A stretch of DNA of 64,000 nucleotides from NCBI GenBank assembly GCA_016715075.1, contig JADKBK010000016.1:1-64000 (forward strand), read 5' to 3'. Position 1 is the first letter of the stretch; every line of letters begins with the position of its first letter. Below, in pieces: positions 9,750 to 19,253 of the stretch. A program made the position numbers and the translations under genes. The DNA is from Bacteroidales bacterium (GTDB lineage: Bacteria > Bacteroidota > Bacteroidia > Bacteroidales > VadinHA17). A model generated the notes under the pieces. It worked only from the letters and a program-made list of their open reading frames with translations. It did no database searches and was not told where the DNA came from.

Positions 9750-11201
9750 TTATATTCTTCTTATCCTTATAGCGATATCGGCTGTATAAAGCGGAGTTGC
9801 AAGGATCATGCTGCCATTGCTGCAATCACAATCATAAGATTTCATCAATGCCCCAGAGGAGGGATTGATCCATTCAACCTTGTATTTACCTGTGGTGACA
9901 TTCAGTGAAACCGTATCAATGAACTGTCCCGTATTAACATTAAAACGGCTTGCAGTGGATCCCTGAGGCCACTCTTCCCATTTTCTCGTTCCATGAAACA
10001 GATAAATTGCATACTGATTTCCCGGCTCGGCAATCCCCCTTGCAAGGACAAGAGAATCTGCAACCGTGAATCCGGTAAACTTTTCCATCTTAATAAAATC
10101 AAGGCTTTTCATAAAATCCATCAGGATACGCTTTTGTGGCAGAATAGTGTCCTGGGTGCCTGTTCCTTTTCCGGAAGGATTGAAAGTTGAAAAATCACTG
10201 TTAAGCTGAATAAATCCTGCCAGTCCGCCTACCATACCGTACCACGATTCGGCACGGCTCTCCTCAACGGGATTGTCTCCATACCAGTAGGAATAGTATG
10301 CAGTCTCAACATCAACGATAGGCTTATTGTCACTATAGTCATTGTCAAGAGTATTCTCCATTGGAGATATGTACTCCGTCGGGATCCAGGAAGTCCTGCT
10401 ATCGCCTGTAAAATCAGGAGAAGCGCTGTTTGCAGTCTCACCGTATATATGCCTGTTTTTGTCGACGCTGATAAGAGCATCAAGCATCAGGCTGTTCCAG
10501 TCGTATGATTCGCGGTGCTGCATCTCCGGCTCATCTGAAATATCATAAATGACATTGTCGAATTTGTAAAGTTGGGATGCTATCTTCTTTACATATTCAG
10601 CCTGATAGCCTGCCAGTACCGGATCGGCAAGAGTGGTGAAAAGCTTAAAATCACCTTTCCCGACGCCCTGAAGATTGTTGGTATGGAACAGCGGCTGCAT
10701 CATCCAGCGGTCATCATACATCCCGTTGAAAAAGGCTATTTCCACAATTATATCTCTTACAGATGCCTGATATACAAAATCTTTCAGCCGACTGAAATAT
10801 TCAGGATCCCACTGATCAAGATCGTATTTATACTTTCCGAGAAATTGATTAGCTCCTACCTCCGCAGATTTTTTCCAGGGAAGAATAAAACGGTCCGGGG
10901 CAGGGCCAAGAGGATTCCCTTTTGTATATGAATCTTTCATTTCAACATACCCTCCCGGATAGATGCGGGTAAGATTCATACCATACTCCTGCAGACGGTC
11001 AAGGAACCGGATATAGTCAAAGTCGAGGTTTATAACTGCACCATAATGCTGGTCGGTTGTTATCAGTATAAGAGGCTTCCCCTTAAAAATAAAATAGTGA
11101 GGATTATCAGGATGCTTACCAATGGGAACGCTGGTATTGCAGGATAACAGCATTAATGTTATTGCGGCAGCGGTAACTGATTTTGCAACTATTGATCTCA
11201 T
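9750..11201 (-). CDS. Lipoprotein TIM-barrel glycoside hydrolase (clan A type)
   Basis: About 483 residues from the ATG at 11201, which gives a lipoprotein signal (MRSIVAKSVTAAAITLMLLSC). A longer reading that overlaps the GH127 gene has a worse N-terminus. The body looks like a (beta/alpha)8 retaining hydrolase: KGKPLILITTDQHYGAV at the first strand, YDRLQEYGMNLTRIY-like helix-strand, YDISDEPEMQ as a possible acid/base strand, and DVETAYYSYWYG as a possible nucleophile strand. The C-terminus (VEWINPSSGALMKS) resembles the small beta-sandwich found after such barrels. It starts 5 bases past the GH127 stop, so it is the last gene of the epimerase-GH127 operon. Exact family and substrate are unresolved. 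Confidence 0.7.
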   Translation of the reverse strand: MRSIVAKSVTAAAITLMLLSCNTSVPIGKHPDNPHYFIFKGKPLILITTDQHYGAVINLDFDYIRFLDRLQEYGMNLTRIYPGGYVEMKDSYTKGNPLGPAPDRFILPWKKSAEVGANQFLGKYKYDLDQWDPEYFSRLKDFVYQASVRDIIVEIAFFNGMYDDRWMMQPLFHTNNLQGVGKGDFKLFTTLADPVLAGYQAEYVKKIASQLYKFDNVIYDISDEPEMQHRESYDWNSLMLDALISVDKNRHIYGETANSASPDFTGDSRTSWIPTEYISPMENTLDNDYSDNKPIVDVETAYYSYWYGDNPVEESRAESWYGMVGGLAGFIQLNSDFSTFNPSGKGTGTQDTILPQKRILMDFMKSLDFIKMEKFTGFTVADSLVLARGIAEPGNQYAIYLFHGTRKWEEWPQGSTASRFNVNTGQFIDTVSLNVTTGKYKVEWINPSSGALMKSYDCDCSNGSMILATPLYTADIAIRIRRI

Positions 11202-11206
11202 GAATT

Positions 11207-13585
11207 CTATTTTTTCAATCCTGCAAACGGATAACAACTGAATGTCTCTTCCTGAACTTCAAGGTAAGGCATATATTCAAAATCTCCATTTCCGTCAATA
11301 CTGAAATGGAGAGGCTTTCCTGCAACAGGCCTGAGGCTGTTTATGAGTCTTGCAGGACTTACTGGCAGCAGAATGTTCTCCTTCTGATCCTTCAGGCTGA
11401 CATAAGCCATCAGAAGAGGTCCATACTCAAGGGCATACCTGTCAAAAACAAGATCCTGTTCCTCTCCAATATATTTTGTCATTCTGAAGCTCATAGGCAC
11501 TGTAAAGGAGATCTCGTCATTGTTATTCCAGAGTCTTGACAATGTGACATATGTTCCTGGTTTACCGCTGATAACATTCTTTCCGTTCACACTGATATTG
11601 ATATTTTTTGCCGCCCATGAAGGGACACGAATTCTTATCTTTGATGAAGCAGGCTCATTAAGGCTTACAATAAGCTGAACCTTCGGATCATACGGAAACT
11701 TTGTCACCATCTTCAGTGTCATTATACCTTTTCCTGCAGGATATTTAACTGTTGAAGCAGCGAACAGATCGATATATATTCCGTCATCGGCAATGGAATA
11801 GATAAATTCGGGCAGAGCGCCCATCATCCTTGTTCCCTGGCCTTCACAGCAGGTGCTCATACTGAAAGGCACGCGGTTATTTAAATCCTTATGATTATCG
11901 AGGACGGCATGGTACCGTATGCCTTTCTCTCCAACCTGATTGGCCATTAAATTATTATATATTGATTTTTCAATTTCGGTAACATACTTTTCCTGTTCAG
12001 GATTTAGGAGATGGAAACGTTGATTCAGAAAGGCCCAGAATACGCTTCCGCACAATTCACCGGTGTTTCGGTGAAGGTAATATGATTTCGGGGGATGAAG
12101 ATCAGTACCCTCGCAAATTGCAATTGACCCTCCGACATGTTCCCAGTTTTCATGATAAAGGTCCCATGCGCCTGAGGCGGCATCGAGGTATTTTTTCTCA
12201 CCCGTGGCACGATAAAGATCAAGATATGGTTCTATAGCAGTAAGAAGATAATTATGAGGTCTGTCGTAGGGATACAGCCATACTGCCTTAGGATCTCTCT
12301 CTGCCAGCTGCTTCATCCAGTAGTTCTCCTGGAAATATCTCTGAACAACCTGTATATCTGCAGGTTTACCCACTGGTGTAAAATACATCCTTGTGCTGGG
12401 TATGATCCCCTGTGATCCCTGCCCTGCCCTTCTCAGCATTTCAGGGAGATAACATGAATTATTAAACCAGTCATAAAAATTCCTAAGCAGCGGGAATGCC
12501 TTTTCATTTCCGGCATAGCCTGCTTCAATCAGGCCATGAGTGACCCATGACCTGGTGTATGCACCGTATTCCCCTGAGAAGATCCTGTATTTCGGATAAG
12601 CCATTATGTATCCGTCAGGTTCCTTGCATTCATCGATTACATCAACTATCTGGTTCATTCTATTTCTGAGTTCTGTATTTTCAATCCAGCGCAGAGTATT
12701 GCCTGCTCCCATAAGGAATCGGCCTGCCTCCTGACCGGGAAGATCAACGAACCAGAAATTATTCAATCTCTCTTCAAGAGGCTGAACAGGTTTTCCTGCT
12801 TTCACCCTGAAGTTTCTAACGAGTTCATCAAGGCTAAAAGAGCTCATCAGGTAGCTGATATTGTTTTCCATAGTCTTTCGGAACAGCCCGTCTCCGATCT
12901 CAACACCTCCCCTTGGAGTAGAAGCCTTATATACTGCAGGTTTCCATTCTGATGATGGTATTACATTGCCCGGATTATCAGTAACCACATATTCTCCCTG
13001 CGGTCTCGGTGGACGGGTAAGCAGATTTACGCCGGATTTCCCTGATTCAGAATCAGAAACCTTACAGTTCTCTGCTATGTCGATACCGTCTGACAAAACC
13101 ATGACCTTTGTAAATGATAATTTCTGCTGCCGCAGATGAACTGCAGTGAGCCTGAAATAGCGCCCGCTGACCTCCTTACCCGAAAATGTACAGACTTCAT
13201 CAAAGGGATTACCAAAATCTTCCCGTGTCTGATCGAGATACATTACCGGATTTTTAAAATCAGGATCGTCACACACTTCCATTTTAAAACGTGAGGGAAA
13301 CCCTTCAGACTGGACATATCCCCATGGAACAACCTTTGGTAAAAGCTTCACTCCATCAATTTTCTTCCTGGCTCCAAGGTCAATCTGTATCCAGCGAACT
13401 TCATCATCTGTTTTGGCCGCTTTGGATTCGTATGACGGAATAAAGAATCTTGCGACTCTCTCCACTCCCATTCCCGCATCTTTTCTTTCATCCTTCGATG
13501 CATATTTCACCTGGGCATTGATCTGCAGTAAACCGGTTGCAAGAACGGCGAGTGTCATTGAACAATATCTGTTCAGATACTTCAT
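11207..13585 (-). CDS. Secreted GH127-type glycoside hydrolase (DUF1680), likely beta-L-arabinofuranosidase
   Basis: 792 residues with a signal peptide (MKYLNRYCSMTLAVLATGLLQINA). Residues about 30-180 form a discoidin-like sugar-binding module (WIQIDLGARKKIDGVKL, RYFRLTAVHLR). The catalytic part follows: an alpha/alpha toroid with PDGYIMAYPKYR, NTGELCGSVFWAFLNQR and the paired cysteines of STCCEGQGTRMMGALPEF near 578, which in GH127 bind zinc. Beta-sandwich domains close the protein. GH127 enzymes release beta-L-arabinofuranose from plant glycans. It is the middle gene of a three-gene minus-strand operon: the epimerase stop is 17 bases upstream, the barrel hydrolase 5 bases downstream. Confidence 0.85.
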   Translation of the reverse strand: MKYLNRYCSMTLAVLATGLLQINAQVKYASKDERKDAGMGVERVARFFIPSYESKAAKTDDEVRWIQIDLGARKKIDGVKLLPKVVPWGYVQSEGFPSRFKMEVCDDPDFKNPVMYLDQTREDFGNPFDEVCTFSGKEVSGRYFRLTAVHLRQQKLSFTKVMVLSDGIDIAENCKVSDSESGKSGVNLLTRPPRPQGEYVVTDNPGNVIPSSEWKPAVYKASTPRGGVEIGDGLFRKTMENNISYLMSSFSLDELVRNFRVKAGKPVQPLEERLNNFWFVDLPGQEAGRFLMGAGNTLRWIENTELRNRMNQIVDVIDECKEPDGYIMAYPKYRIFSGEYGAYTRSWVTHGLIEAGYAGNEKAFPLLRNFYDWFNNSCYLPEMLRRAGQGSQGIIPSTRMYFTPVGKPADIQVVQRYFQENYWMKQLAERDPKAVWLYPYDRPHNYLLTAIEPYLDLYRATGEKKYLDAASGAWDLYHENWEHVGGSIAICEGTDLHPPKSYYLHRNTGELCGSVFWAFLNQRFHLLNPEQEKYVTEIEKSIYNNLMANQVGEKGIRYHAVLDNHKDLNNRVPFSMSTCCEGQGTRMMGALPEFIYSIADDGIYIDLFAASTVKYPAGKGIMTLKMVTKFPYDPKVQLIVSLNEPASSKIRIRVPSWAAKNINISVNGKNVISGKPGTYVTLSRLWNNNDEISFTVPMSFRMTKYIGEEQDLVFDRYALEYGPLLMAYVSLKDQKENILLPVSPARLINSLRPVAGKPLHFSIDGNGDFEYMPYLEVQEETFSCYPFAGLKK

Positions 13586-13602
13586 ATCTTCAAAAGTTAT
13601 TA

Positions 13603-14880
13603 TTAATGCTGTACCCGTTCAACAACCTCCATACACATACGCCCGTTATGATAGGGACAGATCCAGAATCCTCCCTTATCGCCTTTTCCGACAACACCTG
13701 ATTCAGATACTCCGCTGTACCATCCGCCGTTTTTATTATCAATAAGGTGATCCCTTGTAAAATTCCAGCAGTTCACTGATCTGTCGAGATATTTTTCATT
13801 ACCGGTCAGTTCATATGCATTCAAATATCCTACAATAGCTTCCGACTGCGGCCACCAGCTTCTCTCTGTTGCCATGTGACCTGTGGCCAGGTCTTTTTCG
13901 TATACGAGGCTTCCATCAGGCTGCAGACCTTCGGAGGCTGCATCGGCTATCTTTATACTTACCTGCTTAACTCGTGCAAGCAGTTCTGAATCCCCCAGAA
14001 GGTTGGTAGCTTCACACAGCAACCAGGAAGCTTCAATATCATGTCCGTATGAATCGATCCGCGAAGTGCTGTTCCACTTCCTGTCCATGAAACAGATCAG
14101 ATGGGATGTTTGCCTGTCGATTATATGATCGAGAAAAATCTCCACCAGGTTCTTAAGACGCTCAGCCATTCGTTTATCGGGCCACACTCTGTAGAGATTA
14201 GTGTAAGCCTCCATAAGGTGAAGATGTGTATTCATTGTTTTTTCATCACTGACAGTCGTCTCGCCGATAAGTTTGTCGTGGGTACGCTTCCAATCGCGCG
14301 AATAGACCTCAAAATAACCATTGGCATCCTTATCAAGAGCATACTTCTCGAATGCCTCAAAAATATCCTTTGCCGCTTTTAAAGCCTCCTTATCACCAGT
14401 AGCCCTGTAATATTCAGCCATTCCATAAATAAAGAATGACTGTGTATAAGTCTGTTTCCTTGTATCGGCCGGCTCTCCTTTTGAATTAACACTCCTGTAG
14501 GCGCCGCCATACTGTTTGTCAAGAAAATTAGCCATTATATAATCCTTTGCCCGCCTGGCAAGAGTGAGATAAGCAGTGTCTTTGTATATCCTGTATGCAG
14601 ATGAATACGTCCACAAAATCCTGGCGTTCAGTATTCCCCCTTTATCCTCATTGGGATAAACTTTATCATTCGCATCTATTCTGCCATAAAATCCTCCATT
14701 CACCCTGTCCACCATGTTTTTTGACCAGTAAGGGAGAAGGTTTTGAGTAAGGTTCGCAGATACCTCTTTTTTTAGCTGATGCATCCTTTGTTCCGGACCG
14801 GCGTTCTGGGATAACGCTTCAGGAGCAACGATCATACCGGCTGTCAGTAGCACAGCAATGACAAGTAAGATTCTTTTCAT
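13603..14880 (-). CDS. Exported AGE family epimerase (N-acylglucosamine 2-epimerase / cellobiose 2-epimerase type)
   Basis: About 425 residues from the ATG at 14880; a GTG six codons earlier is less likely. The family's alpha/alpha barrel is evident: GGFYGRIDANDKVYP, GILNARILWTYSSAYRI, IYGMAEYYRATGDKEAL, HDIEASWLLCEATNLLG and RSWWPQSEAIVGYLNAY, which carry the conserved His and Trp residues of cellobiose epimerases. These enzymes isomerise the reducing-end glucose or mannose of disaccharides at C2. What is odd is the clear signal peptide (MKRILLVIAVLLTAGMIV); characterised members are usually cytoplasmic. It is first in the operon with GH127 and a clan A hydrolase, so it may act on released oligosaccharides in the periplasm. 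Confidence 0.85.
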   Translation of the reverse strand: MKRILLVIAVLLTAGMIVAPEALSQNAGPEQRMHQLKKEVSANLTQNLLPYWSKNMVDRVNGGFYGRIDANDKVYPNEDKGGILNARILWTYSSAYRIYKDTAYLTLARRAKDYIMANFLDKQYGGAYRSVNSKGEPADTRKQTYTQSFFIYGMAEYYRATGDKEALKAAKDIFEAFEKYALDKDANGYFEVYSRDWKRTHDKLIGETTVSDEKTMNTHLHLMEAYTNLYRVWPDKRMAERLKNLVEIFLDHIIDRQTSHLICFMDRKWNSTSRIDSYGHDIEASWLLCEATNLLGDSELLARVKQVSIKIADAASEGLQPDGSLVYEKDLATGHMATERSWWPQSEAIVGYLNAYELTGNEKYLDRSVNCWNFTRDHLIDNKNGGWYSGVSESGVVGKGDKGGFWICPYHNGRMCMEVVERVQH

Positions 14881-14929
14881 TTTGATGGCGTATTTCACTT
14901 TAATAGCGGATTGATTTATAAAATTCAGG

Positions 14930-14950
14930 CATGAATAATATTAATTCATG
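14930..14950. promoter_or_regulatory. Inverted repeat upstream of the epimerase-GH127 operon
   Basis: CATGAAT-AATATTA-ATTCATG: perfect 7-base arms around an AT-only centre, about 50 bases upstream of the epimerase start. It is a plausible operator or activator site for the hemicellulase operon. The binding protein is unknown. Confidence 0.4.
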
Positions 14951-15049
14951 ACACTGCAAATTACAAACATTTGTCTGATATAAAAATCTAAAAATGGTTA
15001 AATCGGCGATGTGGTTGATAACTCCGGCGAAGGGAGGTGGGCGGTGGGG

Positions 15050-15352
15050 GGAAGTCAGAGGGTCTGGAGCAGAAGGTTCCCCTCCCTGGAGGGGTTAGGG
15101 GTGGGTAAAAAGAGGGAGAAGGGCGCAGGGCGCAGGGCGGGGGGGGGGCCGGGCGGGGGGGGGGGGGGGGGGGGGGGGAGAAGGGCGCAGGGCGAAGGGC
15201 GCAGGGCGCAGGGCAGAAGGCGGTGGGCTGTGGACGGAAGGCAGAGGGGTCTGGAGCAGAAGGTTCCCCTCCCTGGAGGGGTTAGGGGTGGGTAAAAAGA
15301 GGGAGAAGGGCGCAGGGCGGGGGCGGGGGGGCGGGGAAAGAGGGGGGGGGTG
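15050..15352. repeat. Intergenic array A: GGCGCAG heptamers, G-runs and a duplicated 75-base unit
   Basis: Fills most of the gap between the epimerase and DCC genes. A unit of about 75 bases (GTCTGGAGCAGAAGG, then a CCCCTCC-CTGG-AGGGG hairpin, then GGGTAAAAAGAGGGAGAAGG) occurs at 15056-15130 and again at 15242-15318, nearly identical. Each copy runs into GGCGCAG heptamers. Between them is a long G run broken by few other bases. The array ends two bases short of the DCC stop codon. Translation through it gives only low-complexity Arg/Gly/Pro, so it is not coding. Confidence 0.8.
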
Positions 15353-15354
15353 AT

Positions 15355-15723
15355 TTAGCAATATGCTTTTTTGCCGAAGAGTTTGTACCTGAGGCTGGCT
15401 ACAATATTATAGAAAAAATCTCTGATGAATTTTGGAATAATGATAAAGCCGTAAAAAAGGCTCCATTTGCCTCCGAGGTCTTTTAAAATATTCAGAACTG
15501 CAGATGATCTTAAGAAAGGTTTATTTCCTCTGATATATACAACAGTGTCTGAAAAACCTTCTGAGATCCCGTATCTCCCAAGCAAAAATTTACCTGTTTC
15601 TGACTGGAGTGATGAGAACCGTATAGATCTGGAGGCATCATGCCGGATAATAAAACTCACCATCCTGTCACAGAGGTTGCATTCTCCGTCAAATAACAGT
15701 ATTGGACCTTTGGTTGTCATCAT
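15355..15723 (-). CDS. Thiol-disulfide oxidoreductase of the DCC family (DUF393)
   Basis: About 123 residues from an ATG at 15723 (a second ATG follows directly; an upstream TTG is unlikely). The family motif DGECNLCDRMV is near the N-terminus and carries the CxxC pair, followed by FIIRHDASRSIRFSSLQ and SSAVLNILKDLGGKW. This is the whole small domain. Members are thought to handle dithiol-disulfide chemistry, but their partners are poorly known. The protein ends in FGKKAYC, directly next to repeat array A, so its last residues could differ in related strains. Confidence 0.85.
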   Translation of the reverse strand: MMTTKGPILLFDGECNLCDRMVSFIIRHDASRSIRFSSLQSETGKFLLGRYGISEGFSDTVVYIRGNKPFLRSSAVLNILKDLGGKWSLFYGFIIIPKFIRDFFYNIVASLRYKLFGKKAYC

Positions 15724-15860
15724 TAATATAACAATCAAACCGGATAAAAGTTTCTGAAAAATTAAGAAGGTGCCTCAAAAGTCTAAAATTAAGGCAATCG
15801 TTCCTCTCTGTTGGGAACAACCATGTTATCACAGAGGTTCACATCTTAAGCCTGAAGAAA

Positions 15861-17090
15861 TTATCGTCTGACGTTTCTTCTGTCAGGGAAGAGTGTTCTT
15901 CTTCGTCCAAAGCTGTTTATACGGGGTTGTTTGGGCATGTTGACAACAGGAAATTCTGTCAAGGGGTAAGGATGACCCTCAACAACCTGAATCTTCTTAT
16001 TAATGAGCCTCTCTATGTCATTAAGATATGCCATCTCCTCACCATCACAGAAAGAAATAGCAGTACCGTTAGCGCCTGCCCTGCCAGTTCTGCCAATACG
16101 ATGAACATATGTTTCAGTTATATTGGGAATCTCATAGTTAATAACATATTCCAGATCATCCACATCGATGCCACGGGCAGCTATATCGGTTGCAACCAGC
16201 ACACGGGTTTTCTGGGCCTTGAAATTTGCAAGCGCCCTCTGCCTGGCATTTTGTGCCTTATTGCCGTGAATCGCTTCGGCGCTTATATTCTTCTTCTGAA
16301 GTACTTTTACAACTTTATCTGCACCAAATTTCGTACGTGTAAAAACCAGCGCTGTCTTTATCATTTTATCTTTCAGGAGTTCAATAAGCATCGCATTCTT
16401 ATTCCCCTTGTCGATGAAATATACATACTGGTTGATGATGTCGACAGTTGAAGCTGAAGGAGTTACTTCAACTTTAACCGGCTTATTGACAATCGATCCT
16501 GCAAGTCTCACAATTTCAGGAGGCATTGTTGCGGAGAAAAATAGCGATTGCCGCTTTTGAGGAAGCGATGAAATGATCTTTCTTACATCGTGTATAAATC
16601 CCATATCAAGCATCCTGTCTGCCTCATCAAGAACAAATATTTCTACATCCTTCAGTGATATGTAGCCCTGATTCATAAGGTCAAGCAATCTGCCTGGAGT
16701 TGCAATAAGAATATCCACTCCGCTTCTCAATGCGTTTGTCTGGGGATTCTGATTAACACCTCCGAAAACAACAGTATATGTTAAACCGGTATATCGTCCG
16801 TATGATTTAAAACTCTCTTCAATCTGAATCGCAAGTTCTCTTGTTGGAGTTACAACAAGGCTCCTTATCTTCCTTTTCTTTTCAAATGTTTTGTTATTGT
16901 ATAGATGCTGCAGAATTGGAACGGCAAATGCTGCTGTTTTTCCTGTTCCTGTCTGTGCGCAGCCGATAAGATCGCTTCCCTCCAAAACAACGGGTATTGC
17001 TTCTGACTGTATAGGCGTGGGTATTGTATAACCCTCTTCTTTCAATGATCTAAGTATAGGTTCAATAATGTTCAATGATTCAAAATGCAT
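15861..17090 (-). CDS. DEAD-box RNA helicase, RhlE-like
   Basis: 409 residues with the two RecA domains and little C-terminal extension. The Q motif region is YTIPTPIQSEAIP, motif I AQTGTGKT (45-52), motif Ia PTRELAIQ, motif II DEAD (about 153), motif III SAT, then TDIAARGIDVDDLEYVINYE and HRIGRTGRAG (motifs V and VI). It unwinds RNA duplexes using ATP, in ribosome assembly or cold growth in relatives. The tail NSFGRRRTLFPDRRNVRR is short and basic, as in RhlE-type proteins. It is transcribed on its own; the gap upstream holds repeat array B. Confidence 0.92.
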   Translation of the reverse strand: MHFESLNIIEPILRSLKEEGYTIPTPIQSEAIPVVLEGSDLIGCAQTGTGKTAAFAVPILQHLYNNKTFEKKRKIRSLVVTPTRELAIQIEESFKSYGRYTGLTYTVVFGGVNQNPQTNALRSGVDILIATPGRLLDLMNQGYISLKDVEIFVLDEADRMLDMGFIHDVRKIISSLPQKRQSLFFSATMPPEIVRLAGSIVNKPVKVEVTPSASTVDIINQYVYFIDKGNKNAMLIELLKDKMIKTALVFTRTKFGADKVVKVLQKKNISAEAIHGNKAQNARQRALANFKAQKTRVLVATDIAARGIDVDDLEYVINYEIPNITETYVHRIGRTGRAGANGTAISFCDGEEMAYLNDIERLINKKIQVVEGHPYPLTEFPVVNMPKQPRINSFGRRRTLFPDRRNVRR

Positions 17091-17235
17091 AAAATTTTTT
17101 TAAGTGAAAAAATTAAGTGAAATAAAAACTGCCTGGTATGGCTGGGATTATTCCGAAAATTAAGCGACAAAAGTAGTGAAAATGATTGGATATCCAGCGA
17201 AAAAGATGTAATTTATTGATTATTAAAAACATAAT

Positions 17236-17434
<199 letters not shown>

Positions 17435-17463
17435 GGTGCCGGTTATTTCTTACTGATTTCTGT

Positions 17464-18390
17464 TTACTTCCTTCCGGCAGCCACAGTCTGTCTCACTCCA
17501 TCCTGGTAGGTAGTTGTGGTGAAACTGAACCTTTTATCAAACTTGGATGAATCGAAGAGATAGTCTCTGTCGTACTGATACATCATTTCAGGCATCTCGC
17601 CAAGAATAGGAATAAACAGTCCGAGGATTGTCAACATCCACACCGGCATAACGGTTACTTTGCCGGAAGCATTCATCTCCCTGGCAAAGAGATCAATGAA
17701 TTGCCGTCCTGTAAGGCTGTTTTTATCGGTAGGAAGGTGCCATACCTGGTTGTAGGCATCCGGAGTATTGCCAAGCAGGGCTGTTGCTTTAGCAGCATCA
17801 GGGGTAAAGGTAAAAGAGTGTTTTTTGTCAGCATCAACAAACCAGTTGGATCTTTTCTCTTTTTTAAGATTTTTGTAGACCATTTCAGTTACAAAGCTCT
17901 TCTCATTTCCGGGTCCGTAAAAATCTGCAGAACGGGCGATAAGTGCCATAAGCTTACCCGCTTTTACCTCATCAAGCAGCATCCCTGCTATCTCCTTTCG
18001 TACCGCTCCCTTTCTGCTTGGCGGGTTAATTGCTGATGTTTCAGTCATTTTGCCTATTTCCCATTTGTCATACATATAGACATTATCGAAGAAGACAAGT
18101 CTTGCATTGTGTTTAATGCAGGCATCGATTGTCGCCCTCATAAGCTTTGGCCATTTATCTTCCCACACACTGAGTTTGTAATCGAGTCCTACCACAAGAT
18201 AGACCACTTCGGAGCCAGCTACAGCCTGATCCACAGCTCCTGGTTCGGAAAGATCAGCCGGAAAGAGCTCATCAGTTGAATTTACTTTTCTGGGATTCCG
18301 GCTGACCAGCCGTATCTTATCGGTATAGTTTGTCAGTTCTTTAGCAAGTACAGAACCTATAGTCCCGTTAGCACCTAAAATTGTTTGCAT
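17464..18390 (-). CDS. NAD(P)-dependent epimerase/dehydratase family protein (extended SDR)
   Basis: About 308 residues from the ATG at 18390. The nucleotide-binding start MQTILGANGTIGSVLAKEL is the glycine-rich loop of extended SDR proteins, followed by LVSRNPRKV and VVYLVVGLDY-type strands. VFFDNVYMYDKW and a RKEIAGMLLDEVKAG segment resemble NAD-dependent epimerases, but the classical YxxxK is not plain. The C-terminal half (WHLPTDKNSLTGRQFIDLFAR, split by function) fits substrate-binding parts of the family. The substrate is unknown. It starts 11 bases past the stop of the upstream short-chain dehydrogenase, so they form an operon. Confidence 0.8.
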   Translation of the reverse strand: MQTILGANGTIGSVLAKELTNYTDKIRLVSRNPRKVNSTDELFPADLSEPGAVDQAVAGSEVVYLVVGLDYKLSVWEDKWPKLMRATIDACIKHNARLVFFDNVYMYDKWEIGKMTETSAINPPSRKGAVRKEIAGMLLDEVKAGKLMALIARSADFYGPGNEKSFVTEMVYKNLKKEKRSNWFVDADKKHSFTFTPDAAKATALLGNTPDAYNQVWHLPTDKNSLTGRQFIDLFAREMNASGKVTVMPVWMLTILGLFIPILGEMPEMMYQYDRDYLFDSSKFDKRFSFTTTTYQDGVRQTVAAGRK

Positions 18391-18401
18391 GACACTATAT
18401 T

Positions 18402-19181
18402 TTAATTTTTCTTTTCCTGGATCATCCTGGCTGCCTTTACGACCAGCCAACGTGGCATAAATCTGACAGATGTTGCCATTATGGAATTCATAAAACCGGG
18501 TATCGCAACCGCTTTTCCTTTCATCATGGCTCTGTAACCAAATTCCGCTACCTCATGTGCTGATGGCATCTTTCTCTCTTTAACAGGACGCCCGTCACCA
18601 ATGGCAGCAGAATGAAAACCGCTTTCTGTGGAGCCTGGACATAAAGCAGTTATTGTTACTCCATGTTTTCTGACCTCATTATTTACAGCTTCCGAGAAAC
18701 TCAGAACATATGCCTTTGTTGCAAAATAAACCGACATTGTCGGTCCCGGCTGAAAAGAGGCCGTTGAAGCCACATTAAGGATTTTTCCGAACCCCCTTTC
18801 TATCATTCCAGGCAATATCAGCCAGGTTAGATGAGTAGGAGTTGTGACATTCAGACTGATCATCCCCTCCTGCCTTCCCCATTCGCTTTCGGCAAACATA
18901 CCAAAATCTCCAAATCCGGCATTATTTACAAGGTAATCAACAATTATCTGCTGTCCATGAAGCTCCTCAAATACCTCTGTGGCAGAGCCAGCAACAGACA
19001 GATCCTTACCTATTGTGTAAACCTTAATTCCATGATTTTCACGGAGAAGAGCCCCTATCTCGTCGAGCCTGGATTTATTCCGTGCTACAAGTACCAGATT
19101 ATCTCCGTGTTCTGCATGTATGAGTGCAAGTTCATATCCTATGCCTCCCGATGCTCCTGTGATTAATGCAGTCCTAACCAT
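18402..19181 (-). CDS. Short-chain dehydrogenase/reductase (classical SDR)
   Basis: 259 residues. The cofactor loop is TGASGGIG near 8-15, the NNAG motif appears in YLVNNAGFGDFG, the catalytic Ser in NVASTASFQPG and the YxxxK pair in VYFATKAYVLSF. CPGSTESGFH is the usual Pro-Gly stretch. It reduces or oxidises a carbonyl or alcohol using NAD(P)(H); similarity is to DltE/YqjQ-like oxidoreductases of unknown substrate. The C-terminus (FMPRWLVVKAARMIQEKKN) is amphipathic and may touch the membrane. It is first in a two-gene operon with the extended SDR. Confidence 0.9.
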   Translation of the reverse strand: MVRTALITGASGGIGYELALIHAEHGDNLVLVARNKSRLDEIGALLRENHGIKVYTIGKDLSVAGSATEVFEELHGQQIIVDYLVNNAGFGDFGMFAESEWGRQEGMISLNVTTPTHLTWLILPGMIERGFGKILNVASTASFQPGPTMSVYFATKAYVLSFSEAVNNEVRKHGVTITALCPGSTESGFHSAAIGDGRPVKERKMPSAHEVAEFGYRAMMKGKAVAIPGFMNSIMATSVRFMPRWLVVKAARMIQEKKN

Positions 19182-19253
19182 TGAAAATCATGTTGATCAT
19201 GTTTTGTCTGACAAAGTTACTCAAATAATTTAACGCAGGAGAAGGCAGAAAGT

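Noticed and set aside
15011..15361. Reading frames on both strands through array A (about 90 residues each)
   Set aside because: They translate only low-complexity Arg/Gly/Pro or Leu/Pro from heptamers and G runs; no start signal or conserved content.
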